Assembly: GCF_027497195.1 (NCBI RefSeq)
Contig: NZ_CP114905.1
Location: forward strand, 8,348,001-8,412,000
Direction: 5' to 3'
DNA: 64,000 bases
From: Streptomyces sp. WMMC500
GTDB lineage: Bacteria; Actinomycetota; Actinomycetes; Streptomycetales; Streptomycetaceae
Shown here: piece after piece, positions 24,692-32,968 of the stretch
Position numbering within the stretch: the first letter of the stretch is position 1
How the letters are laid out: each line of letters starts with the position of its first letter
Notes under the pieces: model-generated
Seen by the model: the letters and a program-made list of their open reading frames with translations, nothing else
Told to the model about the DNA's origin: nothing
Databases searched by the model: none
Position numbers and translations under genes: made by a program

Positions 24692-25080
24692 GCGGGCGCG
24701 AGGTCTTCGAGTACGCGCTGCTGCGCGTCGTGCCGCGGATCGAACGCGGCGAGCAGATCAACGCCGGAGTCCTGGTGTACTGCCGGGCGCACTCGTACCT
24801 GTGCGCACGCACCCACCTGGACGAGCGCCGGCTGCTCGCGCTCGACCCGGACGCGGACGTCGCGGGCGTACGGGCCGCGCTGCGCGCGGTGGAGGAGCTG
24901 GGCTGCGGCGGTGCGCGGGCCGGCCAGGCGGCCGGGGACGACGTCGGGCGGCGCTTCCGCTGGCTCGTCGCGCCGCGCAGCACGGTGGTGCAGCCGGGGC
25001 CGGTGCACTCGGGCCTGACCGAGGACCCCGGGGCGGAGGCGGAGCGGCTGCTGGGGCTGCTGGTGCGCGTACCCGCGTGA
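24688..25080 (+). CDS. DUF3037 protein, partner of the HipA-like kinase
   Basis: A 130-aa protein that looks like DUF3037: the opening FEYALLRVVPRIERGEQINAGVLVY followed by Cys-containing and hydrophobic strands, and a C-terminal GLTEDPGAEAERLLGLLV helix. It starts inside the stop of the HipA-like gene (ATGA) and is therefore co-translated with it. No catalytic motif is visible; an antitoxin-like, adaptor or substrate role for the kinase are possibilities. Not recognised beyond the domain of unknown function. Confidence 0.7.
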   Translation: MSGREVFEYALLRVVPRIERGEQINAGVLVYCRAHSYLCARTHLDERRLLALDPDADVAGVRAALRAVEELGCGGARAGQAAGDDVGRRFRWLVAPRSTVVQPGPVHSGLTEDPGAEAERLLGLLVRVPA

Positions 25081-25134
25081 CACGTCGTACGGGCCGGCGC
25101 GAACCCGCGTACGGGCACCACCGGCGGTGCCCCG

Positions 25135-25163
25135 TTGACAGGGCGGGGCCGGACTTCTAGCGT
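25135..25163 (+). promoter_or_regulatory. predicted promoter of the SDR operon
   Basis: TTGACA (25135-25140) and TAGCGT (25158-25163) are spaced by 17 bp, an excellent match to the principal sigma (HrdB) consensus of Streptomyces. Transcription would start near 25170, about 75 bp before the first SDR gene. Confidence 0.65.
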
Positions 25164-25178
25164 CACCTGCCTACGTAC

Positions 25179-25192
25179 TAAGCGGTTGCTCA
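25179..25192. promoter_or_regulatory. TetR-like operator downstream of the SDR promoter
   Basis: TAAGC-GGTT-GCTCA is a nearly perfect inverted repeat (4 of 5 arm pairs) just downstream of the predicted start site. Such short repeats are typical operators of TetR regulators of fatty-acid genes; the cognate regulator is not evident here. Confidence 0.4.
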
Positions 25193-25243
25193 CCGATCGT
25201 CGGGCGCCACCCCGGCCCCAGCCAGCGCGAGGAGAACACCAGG

Positions 25244-26002
25244 ATGTCCACCACCGGAAGGGTCGCGATCGTCACCGGCGGCGCGCGCGGTATCGGCGCC
25301 GCCACCGCCGTCCGCCTGGCCCGCGAGGGGCGCGCCGTCGCCGTGCTCGACCTCGACGAGGGCGCCTGCGCGGAGACCGTCGGGAAGGTCACCGCCGCCG
25401 GCGGCACCGCCCTGGCCGTCGGCTGCGACGTCTCCGACGCCGCCGCCGTCGAGGCCGCCGTCGCCCGCGTCCACGCCGAGCTCGGCCCGCCCGTCATCCT
25501 GGTCAACAACGCCGGCGTGCTCCGCGACAACCTGCTGTTCAAGATGAGCGAGGACGACTGGGACACGGTCATGAACGTGCACCTGCGCGGCGCGTTCCTG
25601 ATGTCCCGGGCCTGCCAGAAGCACATGGTCGACGCCGGCTTCGGCCGTATCGTCAACCTCTCCAGCAGCTCCGCGCTCGGCAACCGCGGCCAGGTCAACT
25701 ACTCCGCGGCCAAGGCGGGCCTGCAGGGCTTCACCAAGACCCTCGCGCACGAGCTGGGCAAGTTCGGCGTCACCGCCAACGCCGTCGCGCCCGGCTTCAT
25801 CGCCACCGAGATGACCGCGCAGACCGCCGCCCGGGTCGGCATGGACTTCGCCGACTTCCAGGCCGCGGCGGCCTCCCAGATCCCCGTCCGGCGCGTCGGG
25901 CAGACGGAGGACGTGGCCGGCGCGATCGCGTTCTTCGCGGGCGACGACGCCGGGTTCGTCTCCGGCCAGGTGCTGTACGTGGCCGGCGGGCCGCTCGACT
26001 GA
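25244..26002 (+). CDS. FabG-like 3-oxoacyl-ACP/CoA reductase (SDR)
   Basis: A 252-aa classical short-chain dehydrogenase. NAD(P) binding is shown by TGGARGIG (residues about 11-18) and LVNNAG; the catalytic set is Ser in LSSSSA, then YSAAK. Length and sequence fit FabG-type 3-oxoacyl reductases. It stands first in a two-gene operon with another SDR, behind a strong promoter and a TetR-like repeat. The lack of a nearby fatty-acid synthase suggests beta-oxidation or secondary metabolism rather than primary lipid synthesis, but this is inference. Confidence 0.85.
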   Translation: MSTTGRVAIVTGGARGIGAATAVRLAREGRAVAVLDLDEGACAETVGKVTAAGGTALAVGCDVSDAAAVEAAVARVHAELGPPVILVNNAGVLRDNLLFKMSEDDWDTVMNVHLRGAFLMSRACQKHMVDAGFGRIVNLSSSSALGNRGQVNYSAAKAGLQGFTKTLAHELGKFGVTANAVAPGFIATEMTAQTAARVGMDFADFQAAAASQIPVRRVGQTEDVAGAIAFFAGDDAGFVSGQVLYVAGGPLD

Positions 26003-26019
26003 GGCCGGAGGACGAGGAC

Positions 26020-26814
26020 ATGACGCAGCAGGAGAGCGCCGACGCGGCGGCCGGCGAGGCGCAGGGTGCGGAGAGCGGGCGGGTCGCCCTGGTCACCGGC
26101 GCCAGCCGCGGCATCGGCTACGGCATCGCGGAAGCCCTGGTCGCCCGCGGCCACCGGGTGTGCATCACCGGCCGCGGCGAGGAGGCGCTGAAGGAGGCGG
26201 TGGCGCGGCTCGGCGCCGGCCGCGTCATCGGCGTGGCCGGCAAGGCCCACGACGAGGCGCACCAGGCCGAGGCGGTGGCGCGCACCATGGAGGCGTTCGG
26301 CCGGGTGGACCACCTGGTCAACAACGCCGGCACCAACCCCGTGTTCGGTCCCATCGCGGACGTCGACCTGAACGCGGTGCGCAAGGTCTACGAGACGAAC
26401 GTCCTGTCCGCCCTGGGCTTCGCCCAGCAGACGTACCGGGCGTGGCAGCGCGAGAACGGCGGCGCGATCCTCAACGTCTCCTCCGTCGCCGGCCTCTCGG
26501 CCTCGCCGTTCGTCGGCGCGTACGGGATGAGCAAGGCCGCGATGATCAACCTGACCATGCAGCTCGCGCACGAGTTCGCGCCCCTGGTCCGGGTCAACGC
26601 CATCGCGCCCGGGGTGGTGAAGACGAAGTTCGCGGTCGCCCTCTACGAGGGCCGCGAGGAGGAGGCCGCCGCCGGCTACCCGCTGGGCCGGCTCGGGGTG
26701 CCGGAGGACATCGGCGGCGCCGCCGCGTTCCTCCTCTCCGACGAGGCCGGCTGGATCACCGGGCAGACGCTCGCCATCGAGGGCGGGATCTTCCTCAACG
26801 CCGGCTGGAGCTGA
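26020..26814 (+). CDS. short-chain dehydrogenase/reductase
   Basis: A 264-aa SDR beginning with an acidic/Ala-rich tail of about 20 residues, then TGASRGIG, LVNNAGTNP, catalytic Ser in VSSVAG and YGMSK (Tyr/Lys). The C-terminus (GGIFLNAGWS) is typical of glucose/3-oxoacyl dehydrogenase-like SDRs. ATG 26020 has GGACGAGGA upstream and lies 17 bp after the FabG-like stop, so both are co-transcribed and may handle the same substrate. A hairpin follows at 26842-26871. Confidence 0.83.
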   Translation: MTQQESADAAAGEAQGAESGRVALVTGASRGIGYGIAEALVARGHRVCITGRGEEALKEAVARLGAGRVIGVAGKAHDEAHQAEAVARTMEAFGRVDHLVNNAGTNPVFGPIADVDLNAVRKVYETNVLSALGFAQQTYRAWQRENGGAILNVSSVAGLSASPFVGAYGMSKAAMINLTMQLAHEFAPLVRVNAIAPGVVKTKFAVALYEGREEEAAAGYPLGRLGVPEDIGGAAAFLLSDEAGWITGQTLAIEGGIFLNAGWS

Positions 26815-26841
26815 ACCGGAAACCACACGCGTCACAGGTGT

Positions 26842-26871
26842 TCCCCCGGGTCACAGCGCTGTCCCGGGGGA
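26842..26871 (+). terminator. hairpin after the SDR operon
   Basis: TCCCCCGGG (26842-26850) pairs perfectly with CCCGGGGGA (26863-26871) around a 12-nt loop, ending the SDR operon. A -10-like TAGGGT at 26895-26900 then begins the binding-protein gene. Confidence 0.6.
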
Positions 26872-26942
26872 TCCGTGATCGACCGGCCGTGGGGTAGGGT
26901 CTGCGCACCCCATCGAACAGGTGCAAGGAGGGGGACAGGCAC

Positions 26943-28523
26943 GTGTTCTTTCGGTCGGGCCCGCGGCGGGTCGCCGCGGTGCTGATACCCGTCTCGATGC
27001 TGGCAGGGTGCGGCACCCTGGCGGCGTCGGACGACGACGAGCGGCACATCGACGTGGGTACGACGAGCGCGCCCAGCACGCTCGACCCGGCCGCCGCCTG
27101 GGACGGCAGTTGGGAGCTGTACCGCAACGTCTACCAGACGCTCATGCACTACGCCGGCACCAGCACGGTGCCGCAGCCCGACGCGGCCGAGAGCTGCGGT
27201 TTCACCGGGGCCGACAGCCGCACGTACCGCTGCAGGCTGCGCGCGGACCTCACCTTCTCCAACGGCAACCCGCTCGACGCCGCGGCCGTCAAGCACTCCT
27301 TCGACCGGGTGCTCGCCATCAACGCGGAGACCGGCCCCGCGGGACTGCTGGAGAGTCTGGAGAGGGTCGAGACCGAAGGCGACCGGACCGTCACCTTCCA
27401 CCTCAAGCGACCCGACGCCACCTTCCCGTTCATCCTCGCCGCGCCGGCCACCTCGCTCGTCGACCCCGAGACGTACCCGGCGGACGAGCTGGCCGAGGAC
27501 GGCGTCCTCGTCGGCTCCGGGCCGTACACGCTCGCGTCGTACGAGAAGGGGGCGCGGGCCGAGCTGGAGCGCAACGACGGCTATCGCGGCGACGCGGAGA
27601 TGCGCAACGACTCGGTCGGCATCCGCTACTTCGGCGACTCCGACGCGATGACCGACGCGCTCAAGAGGGGCGACATCGACGTCACCTACCGCGGGCTGCC
27701 GCCGGACCGGGTGCCGGAGCTGGAGAAGACGGCGGACGAGAAGGGCGCCATCGCACTCAGCCGGGTGGTCCTGCCGGAGATCCACTACCTGGTCTTCAAC
27801 CCCGAGCACGAGTACGCCGACAGCCTCGCCGTGCGGCAGGCCGTCGCCCAGGTGATCGACCGGGACGCGCTCGTACGCAAGGTCTACGGCCGCACCGCGG
27901 AGCCGCTGTACTCGATGATCCCGCGCGGCATCACCGGCCACACCACCCCGTTCTTCGACCGCTACGGCGAGCCGGACCCCGAGGCCGCGGCGGTGACGCT
28001 GCAGGCGGCGGGGATCACCGGGCCCGTGCCGCTGACGCTCTGGTACACCACCGACCGGTACGGCTCGGTGACGGCGCGGGAGTTCGCGGAGCTGGAGCGG
28101 CAACTGGAGGCCAGCGGGCTGTTCGAGGTCACGGTCAAGGGCCGCAAGTGGGAGCAGTTCGCCGCCGCGTACAACAAGGGCGAGTACCCGGTCTTCGGCC
28201 GTGGCTGGTCCCCCGACTTCCCCGACCCGGACAACTACATCGCCCCCTTCACGGGCGAGCGCAACGCCCTCGGCACGCCGTACGAGAACACCGAGATCAC
28301 CGACGAGCTGCTGCCCACCTCGCGCCGGGAGGCGGACCGGGCCGGGGTGAACGAGCAGTTCGCGCGGGCGCAGGACATCCTCGCCGAGGACGCGCGGCTG
28401 CTGCCGCTGTGGCAGGCCCGGCAGTACATCGCCGCGGACGACGACGTCGCCGGGGTGGAGTGGAGCCTGGACGCCTCGACGATCATGCGGATGTGGGAGC
28501 TGTACAAGAAGACCAGTTGGTAG
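26943..28523 (+). CDS. family-5 solute-binding lipoprotein (peptide/nickel ABC type)
   Basis: A 526-aa extracellular binding protein. The signal peptide ends in the lipobox SMLAGC. The mature protein shows the family-5 pattern (TLDPAAAWDGSWELYRNVYQTL, FSNGNPLDAAAVKHSFDRVL, GSGPYTL, VRQAVAQVIDRDALV, FGRGWSPDFPDP). Substrates of such proteins are usually oligopeptides but may be sugars or metals. The GTG start is preceded by AAGGAGGGGGA. No permease or ATPase gene is adjacent, so it is an orphan receptor that must borrow a transporter or act alone. Confidence 0.88.
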   Translation: MFFRSGPRRVAAVLIPVSMLAGCGTLAASDDDERHIDVGTTSAPSTLDPAAAWDGSWELYRNVYQTLMHYAGTSTVPQPDAAESCGFTGADSRTYRCRLRADLTFSNGNPLDAAAVKHSFDRVLAINAETGPAGLLESLERVETEGDRTVTFHLKRPDATFPFILAAPATSLVDPETYPADELAEDGVLVGSGPYTLASYEKGARAELERNDGYRGDAEMRNDSVGIRYFGDSDAMTDALKRGDIDVTYRGLPPDRVPELEKTADEKGAIALSRVVLPEIHYLVFNPEHEYADSLAVRQAVAQVIDRDALVRKVYGRTAEPLYSMIPRGITGHTTPFFDRYGEPDPEAAAVTLQAAGITGPVPLTLWYTTDRYGSVTAREFAELERQLEASGLFEVTVKGRKWEQFAAAYNKGEYPVFGRGWSPDFPDPDNYIAPFTGERNALGTPYENTEITDELLPTSRREADRAGVNEQFARAQDILAEDARLLPLWQARQYIAADDDVAGVEWSLDASTIMRMWELYKKTSW

Positions 28524-28608
28524 GGGCGTTGTCGGTGCCCGCCGGTACTGTCGGCTGCGCAACGACCCGCTGAACCGATCTTCTGCACCGACCGGAGGTC
28601 CCTCACCC

Positions 28609-29298
28609 GTGTCCCCGATGCTGCCCCCGTCCTGGCAGGACGCCCTGGGCAAGGAGCTGGAAAAGCCCTACTTCACGCGTCTGGAGTCGTTCGTCGAACA
28701 GGAGCGCGCCGACGGGCCCGTCTACCCGCCGGACGAGGAGGTCTTCGCCGCCCTCGACGCCACGCCGTACGACCGGGTGAAGGTGCTCGTCCTCGGCCAG
28801 GACCCGTACCACGGGGCGGGGCAGGGACACGGGCTGTGCTTCTCGGTGCGGCCGGGGGTGCGCGTCCCGCCGTCCCTGCGGAACATCTTCAAGGAGCTGC
28901 GCGACGACCTCGGCCACCCGGTGCCGGACAACGGGTATCTGATGCCGTGGGCCGAGCAGGGCGTGCTCCTGCTGAACGCGGTGCTGACGGTGCGGGAGGG
29001 CGAGGCGAACTCGCACAAGGGCCGGGGCTGGGAGGAGTTCACCGACGCGGTCATCCGCGCCGTGGCCCAGCGGTCGGACCCGGCGGTGTTCGTGCTCTGG
29101 GGGGCGTACGCGCGCAAGAAGCTGCCGCTCATCGACACCGACCGGCACGTGGTGGTCCAGGGGGCGCACCCCTCGCCGCTGTCGGCGAAGAAGTTCTTCG
29201 GCTCGCGGCCGTTCTCGCAGATCGACGCGGCGGTGGCGGCGCAGGGGCACACGCCGGTCGACTGGCGGATCCCGGACCTGGCCGCGGGTGACGGCTGA
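28609..29298 (+). CDS. ung: uracil-DNA glycosylase, family 1
   Basis: A 229-aa enzyme that excises uracil from DNA to start base-excision repair. The water-activating loop GQDPYHG places the catalytic Asp at residue 65, and the minor-groove loop HPSPLS lies near residue 187; both are invariant for family 1. Length matches Ung. GTG 28609 has GGAGG about 10 nt upstream; an ATG three codons later (28618) is an alternative start. The gene appears monocistronic. Confidence 0.96.
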   Translation: MSPMLPPSWQDALGKELEKPYFTRLESFVEQERADGPVYPPDEEVFAALDATPYDRVKVLVLGQDPYHGAGQGHGLCFSVRPGVRVPPSLRNIFKELRDDLGHPVPDNGYLMPWAEQGVLLLNAVLTVREGEANSHKGRGWEEFTDAVIRAVAQRSDPAVFVLWGAYARKKLPLIDTDRHVVVQGAHPSPLSAKKFFGSRPFSQIDAAVAAQGHTPVDWRIPDLAAGDG

Positions 29299-29356
29299 GG
29301 CAGGTCCCGGGGACCCGCCCCGCCGGTACGGTCCGGGCGCTGCCGGGGCGTAGCGC

Positions 29357-29839
29357 CTACCGCTCGAAGTACTCCGCGCACGCCGCCGCCTGACGGCTGC
29401 CGGGAGCCCAGCGGCCGTAGTCCCCGGCGACGGCGCACACGTCGACGGCCCCGCCGGTGGCGACGGCCGGAGCGGACGGCGGGGCGGGCTGTGCCGTACG
29501 GGCCGGGCGTGCCGGCGCCGGGCGGAGGGCCGGCGGCTCCGGCGCCGGAGGCGGTCCGTCCGATGCGGGTGCGTCCGGCCGCGCCCGGCCCGAGGAGGGT
29601 GCCGGTTCCGGTGTCGTGCGCCGCGGCGGCGGCACCGGGCCGATGGTCGCCAGCTCCTCCCGCCCCGGCAGCGGGGACGCGGCCGGTCCGGGTTCGGCCG
29701 GAGCCGGCCACCCGGCGCCCGGGCCGTGGGGGGTGCCGGCGCCGCCGCCGGGGTCGGGGGAGACGGCGACGCAGCCGGCGACGGCGGCGAGCGTCGTGAG
29801 GCCGGTCAGCAGGGCGCCGGCCGCGGGAGTGGAGTGCAC
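29357..29839 (-). CDS. Pro/Ala-rich putative lipoprotein
   Basis: A 160-aa protein with a signal sequence ending in a lipobox-like AVAGC near residue 23, a long Pro/Ala/Gly linker, and a short C-terminal module VCAVAGDYGRWAPGSRQAAAC with two Cys that may form a disulfide. That arrangement of anchor, spacer and small Cys module makes a real exported protein plausible, but the middle is low complexity and could be read in other frames. I do not recognise a family. Confidence 0.55.
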   Translation of the reverse strand: MHSTPAAGALLTGLTTLAAVAGCVAVSPDPGGGAGTPHGPGAGWPAPAEPGPAASPLPGREELATIGPVPPPRRTTPEPAPSSGRARPDAPASDGPPPAPEPPALRPAPARPARTAQPAPPSAPAVATGGAVDVCAVAGDYGRWAPGSRQAAACAEYFER

Positions 29840-29924
29840 CCCGCAACCCTGCTGTGCCCGGCGCCGCCCCGGTACTCCCCGCAGGAGTGACGCAAGCCCC
29901 GCGAGGTTGCCGTGCGCGCCGGCC

Positions 29925-30563
29925 TCAGCCGCCGAGCATGCCGCGCAGCAGGTCCTCGTACCCCGCGCGCAGCCGTGCCCTGCTCGGCGTGCGCGACCCT
30001 CTGACCCGGCCCGCGGTGTGCAGGAACATCATGCCGTCCGTCCAGGCGATCAGATCCTGCGCGTGCCGTTCGGGGTCGGCCGATCCCCAGGCCGCGAGCA
30101 GTCCGTGCGCGGCGTCGCCGAACGTGGCACCCGCCCGGTCGTAGATCGCCCGCAGCTCGGGGCGCCGGGTGGCCTCCAGCGCCAGCTCGTAGCGGGCCAC
30201 GAGCAGGGTGCGGTGCCGGGTGAGGAAGCGGTGCAGCAGACCGGCCAGGGCGTCGGCCAGCGGCCCGGGATCCGTGCCCGACAGGGGCAGGTCGCCGATG
30301 CCGAGCACCCTGCCCTCGCGCTCCGCGAGGCGCTGGATGGTGAGTTCGAGGAGGGCGGCGCGAGTGCGGGCACGGTTGGACGTGGAGCCCTGCGGCAGGC
30401 CGGCGGCCTCGTCCACGGCGCGGTGGGTCAGACCTCGCATGCCGCGCTCGGCGAGCAGTGCGATGGCCGCGTCGGCGATGACCTCCTGCCGGGACGCCGA
30501 GGACGCGGCGGGTGCGGCGGACGTGGACGGTCCGGCGGCGGGCAGGGCGTTCGGGTCGGACAC
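29925..30563 (-). CDS. TetR-family repressor
   Basis: A 212-aa regulator with a flexible Ser/Ala-rich N-terminus and the TetR helix-turn-helix at about residues 38-75 (GLTHRAVDEAAGLPQGS). The C-terminal helical domain (LVARYELALEATRRPELR, WTDGMMFLHTAG) should bind a small ligand. It is divergent from an FAD monooxygenase gene, and the 98-bp gap holds two copies of ACTAC-N4-GTAGT, so it probably represses both genes. Confidence 0.85.
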   Translation of the reverse strand: MSDPNALPAAGPSTSAAPAASSASRQEVIADAAIALLAERGMRGLTHRAVDEAAGLPQGSTSNRARTRAALLELTIQRLAEREGRVLGIGDLPLSGTDPGPLADALAGLLHRFLTRHRTLLVARYELALEATRRPELRAIYDRAGATFGDAAHGLLAAWGSADPERHAQDLIAWTDGMMFLHTAGRVRGSRTPSRARLRAGYEDLLRGMLGG

Positions 30564-30593
30564 GGCCCCAACCTATCGCCTCCGCGGGCCGTC

Positions 30594-30607
30594 ACTACAT
30601 CCGTAGT
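30594..30607. promoter_or_regulatory. TetR operator copy 1
   Basis: ACTAC-ATCC-GTAGT is a perfect 5-bp inverted repeat with a 4-bp spacer, 31 bp upstream of the tetR start. It is identical in arms to the second copy, centred 40 bp away. Confidence 0.65.
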
Positions 30608-30633
30608 GCTGCCGTGTTACTCTCGGCCGTGTA

Positions 30634-30647
30634 ACTACAGGTGTAGT
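30634..30647. promoter_or_regulatory. TetR operator copy 2
   Basis: ACTAC-AGGT-GTAGT has the same arms as copy 1 and lies 14 bp before the monooxygenase start, next to its ribosome site AGGAGG. Binding here would directly block the monooxygenase gene. Confidence 0.65.
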
Positions 30648-30661
30648 CCCAGGAGGCTCCC

Positions 30662-31879
30662 GTGAAACAGCCGCGCGCCCTCGTCATCGGCTCCGGCCCC
30701 GGCGGGCTCACGGCCGCCGCCGCACTGCATCGCCGCGGCTGGTCCGTCACCGTGCTGGAGCGGGTCGCCTCGATCGAGCCCGTCGGCGCGGCGATCTCCC
30801 TCGCCGCCAACGCCCAGCGCGCCCTGGACGCCATCGGCGTCGGCGACGCCGTGCGCGACCTCGCCGCCTGGGAGGGGAGCGGCGGGCTGCGTACGCCCGA
30901 CGGGCGCTGGCTCTCCCGCACCGACGCCGACGCCGTGGCCGAGCGGTTCGGCGGCGGCGTCGCGCTCGTGCACCGCGCGGACCTCGCCGCGCTGCTCGCC
31001 GCCCGGCTGCCGGCCGGCGCGCTGCGCACCGAAGTCCCCGCGGAGGTCGAGGACCCCGGCGGACCCGGCTGCCCCGCGCGCGTCGCGGTGCCGGACGGGG
31101 TCATGGAGGCCGAACTCGTGGTCGCCGCCGACGGCATCGGCTCCGCCGCACGCCGCGCCCTCTTCCCCGAGCACCCCGGCCCCGCGTTCGCGGGCTTCAC
31201 CACCTGGCGGCTCGTGCTGCCCGTGAGTCCCGCCGCCTTCGCCCCGCACGAGACCTGGGGCCGCGGGGAGCTGTGGGGATCGCAGCCCCTCGCGGACGGC
31301 CGCGTGTACGCCTACGCCACGGCTGTCGTGCCCGAGGGCCGGGTCTCTCCGGGCGGTGAACTCGCCGAACTGCGCCGCCGCTTCGCCGGCTGGCACGATC
31401 CGGTGCCCGCCATCCTGGCCGCCGCGGAACCCGGCCAGGTGCTGCGCCACGACGTGCGCTGGCTGGAAGAGCCGCTGCCCGCCTTCCACCTGGGCCGCGT
31501 CGCGCTCCTCGGCGACGCCGCCCACGCCATGACCCCGAACCTCGGCCAGGGCGGCAACCAGGCCATCGAGGACGGCGTCGTCCTCGCCCACCACGCCGCC
31601 GCCGACCCCACCGCCGTACCCGGGGCCCTGGAGCGCTACACCCGCGACCGCCTCCCGCGCACCCGCGCCGTGGCGCTGCGCTCCGCCCGCGCCGGCCGGC
31701 TGATCAACCTGACCGGACCGCTCGCCGTCCGCACCCGCAACGCCCTGATCCGCGGTGTCGGGCTGCTCGGCCCCCGCGTCGTGCTGCGCGGGCTGGACGG
31801 CGTCGCGGACTGGGAGCCGCCCGCCGCCGGCGCCGACCCGGGCGGCCCGTATGCTTCCCCCGCACGGGCGGCGCCCTGA
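30662..31879 (+). CDS. FAD-dependent aromatic monooxygenase
   Basis: A 405-aa group-A flavoprotein hydroxylase. The dinucleotide-binding GSGPGGLTAA is at the N-terminus, the FAD/NAD(P)H motif ADGIGSAARR is near residue 158, and GDAAHAMTPNLGQGGNQAIED follows near residue 282. It would hydroxylate or otherwise oxidise an aromatic or polyketide-like compound. GTG 30662 has AGGAGG upstream. Divergent control by the adjacent TetR suggests substrate-induced detoxification; the substrate is unknown. Confidence 0.88.
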   Translation: MKQPRALVIGSGPGGLTAAAALHRRGWSVTVLERVASIEPVGAAISLAANAQRALDAIGVGDAVRDLAAWEGSGGLRTPDGRWLSRTDADAVAERFGGGVALVHRADLAALLAARLPAGALRTEVPAEVEDPGGPGCPARVAVPDGVMEAELVVAADGIGSAARRALFPEHPGPAFAGFTTWRLVLPVSPAAFAPHETWGRGELWGSQPLADGRVYAYATAVVPEGRVSPGGELAELRRRFAGWHDPVPAILAAAEPGQVLRHDVRWLEEPLPAFHLGRVALLGDAAHAMTPNLGQGGNQAIEDGVVLAHHAAADPTAVPGALERYTRDRLPRTRAVALRSARAGRLINLTGPLAVRTRNALIRGVGLLGPRVVLRGLDGVADWEPPAAGADPGGPYASPARAAP

Positions 31880-31938
31880 CGCGGGTACTCCTGCCGCGGG
31901 GGCGGCCCGCCGGGCGAAGGCTGCGGACGGGAGCGGAC

Positions 31939-32862
31939 ATGACCACGGGCGCCACGCCCCTGAAGGCCGGCGTGATCGGGCTCGGCGACATCGCGCGGAA
32001 GGCGTACCTGCCGGTGCTCGCCTCGCTGCCCGGCGTGGAGCCGCACCTGTACACCCGCACGCCCGCCACCCTCGCCCGCGTCGCCGGCGCCCACCGCATC
32101 CCGCCCGACCAGCGCCACCGCGATTTCGACGCGCTGCTCGCGGCCGGCCTCGACGCCGCGTTCGTGCACGCACCGACCGCCGCGCACGTCGAGCTGGCCA
32201 GCGCGCTGCTGGAGGCGGACGTCCCCGTCTACGTCGACAAGCCGCTGGCGTACGACCTCGCCGGCGCCGAACGCCTGGTACGGCTCGCGGACGAGCGCCG
32301 CGTCTCGCTGATGACCGGCTTCAACCGCCGCCACGCGCCCGGCTACCTCCAGTGCCTGGAGCACCCGCGCGAGCTGATCCTCCTGCAGAAGCACCGCGTC
32401 GGGCTGCCCGAGGACCCCCGCACGATGGTCTTCGACGACTTCATACACGTCGTCGACACGCTGCGCTTCCTCGCCCCCGGCCCCGTCGAGGACGTCGGCG
32501 TGCGCGCCCGGGTCCGCGACGGGCTCCTGCACCACGTCGTCCTGCAGTTGTCCGGCGACGGGTTCACCGCCGTCGGCGCGATGAACAGGCTGTCGGGCTC
32601 CGCCGAGGAGATCCTCGAAGTGTCCGGCCAGGACACCAAGCGCGAGGTCCGCAACCTCGCCGAGGTGGTGGACCACAAGGGCCAGCCCAGCGTGCGGCGG
32701 CGCGGCGACTGGGTGCCGGTGGCGCGGCAGCGCGGCATCGAGCAGGCCGTGCTGGTGTTCCTGGACGCGATACGGGCGGGGGAGCTCCTGAGCGCGCGGG
32801 ACGCGCTCGCCACCCACGAGCTGTGCGAGCGGATCGTCGGCGCGGTGGGCCGCTCGGGTTGA
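31939..32862 (+). CDS. Gfo/Idh/MocA-family oxidoreductase
   Basis: A 307-aa NAD(P)-dependent oxidoreductase. It begins with a Rossmann fold (GVIGLGDIA, VHAPTAAHVELA) and the family's VDKPLA loop, in which Asp replaces the usual Glu of EKP. The C-terminal domain carries a probable active-site HVVDTLRFL. Related enzymes oxidise sugars, inositols or related polyols. It lies 59 bp after the monooxygenase in the same direction but with its own leader; co-transcription is possible. Confidence 0.82.
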   Translation: MTTGATPLKAGVIGLGDIARKAYLPVLASLPGVEPHLYTRTPATLARVAGAHRIPPDQRHRDFDALLAAGLDAAFVHAPTAAHVELASALLEADVPVYVDKPLAYDLAGAERLVRLADERRVSLMTGFNRRHAPGYLQCLEHPRELILLQKHRVGLPEDPRTMVFDDFIHVVDTLRFLAPGPVEDVGVRARVRDGLLHHVVLQLSGDGFTAVGAMNRLSGSAEEILEVSGQDTKREVRNLAEVVDHKGQPSVRRRGDWVPVARQRGIEQAVLVFLDAIRAGELLSARDALATHELCERIVGAVGRSG

Positions 32863-32968
32863 TTCCCTCACCCGTACGCCGGGCCTGACCGGAGCAATGA
32901 GCAGAAAATCATAAGAAAAAGGGCAAGCTCGTTCCCGTTCGTGCTCCGACCGTACGAAGGGGGCGCCC

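Noticed and set aside
29357..29839. Rejecting the Pro/Ala-rich lipoprotein as a shadow frame
   Set aside because: Considered dropping it, but the lipobox, linker and terminal Cys module are coherent, so it was kept at moderate confidence.
32890..32910. Five-codon ATG-TAA frame in the A-rich region before the CapA-like gene
   Set aside because: Too short to judge and without a ribosome site; the A-richness is better explained as promoter DNA.
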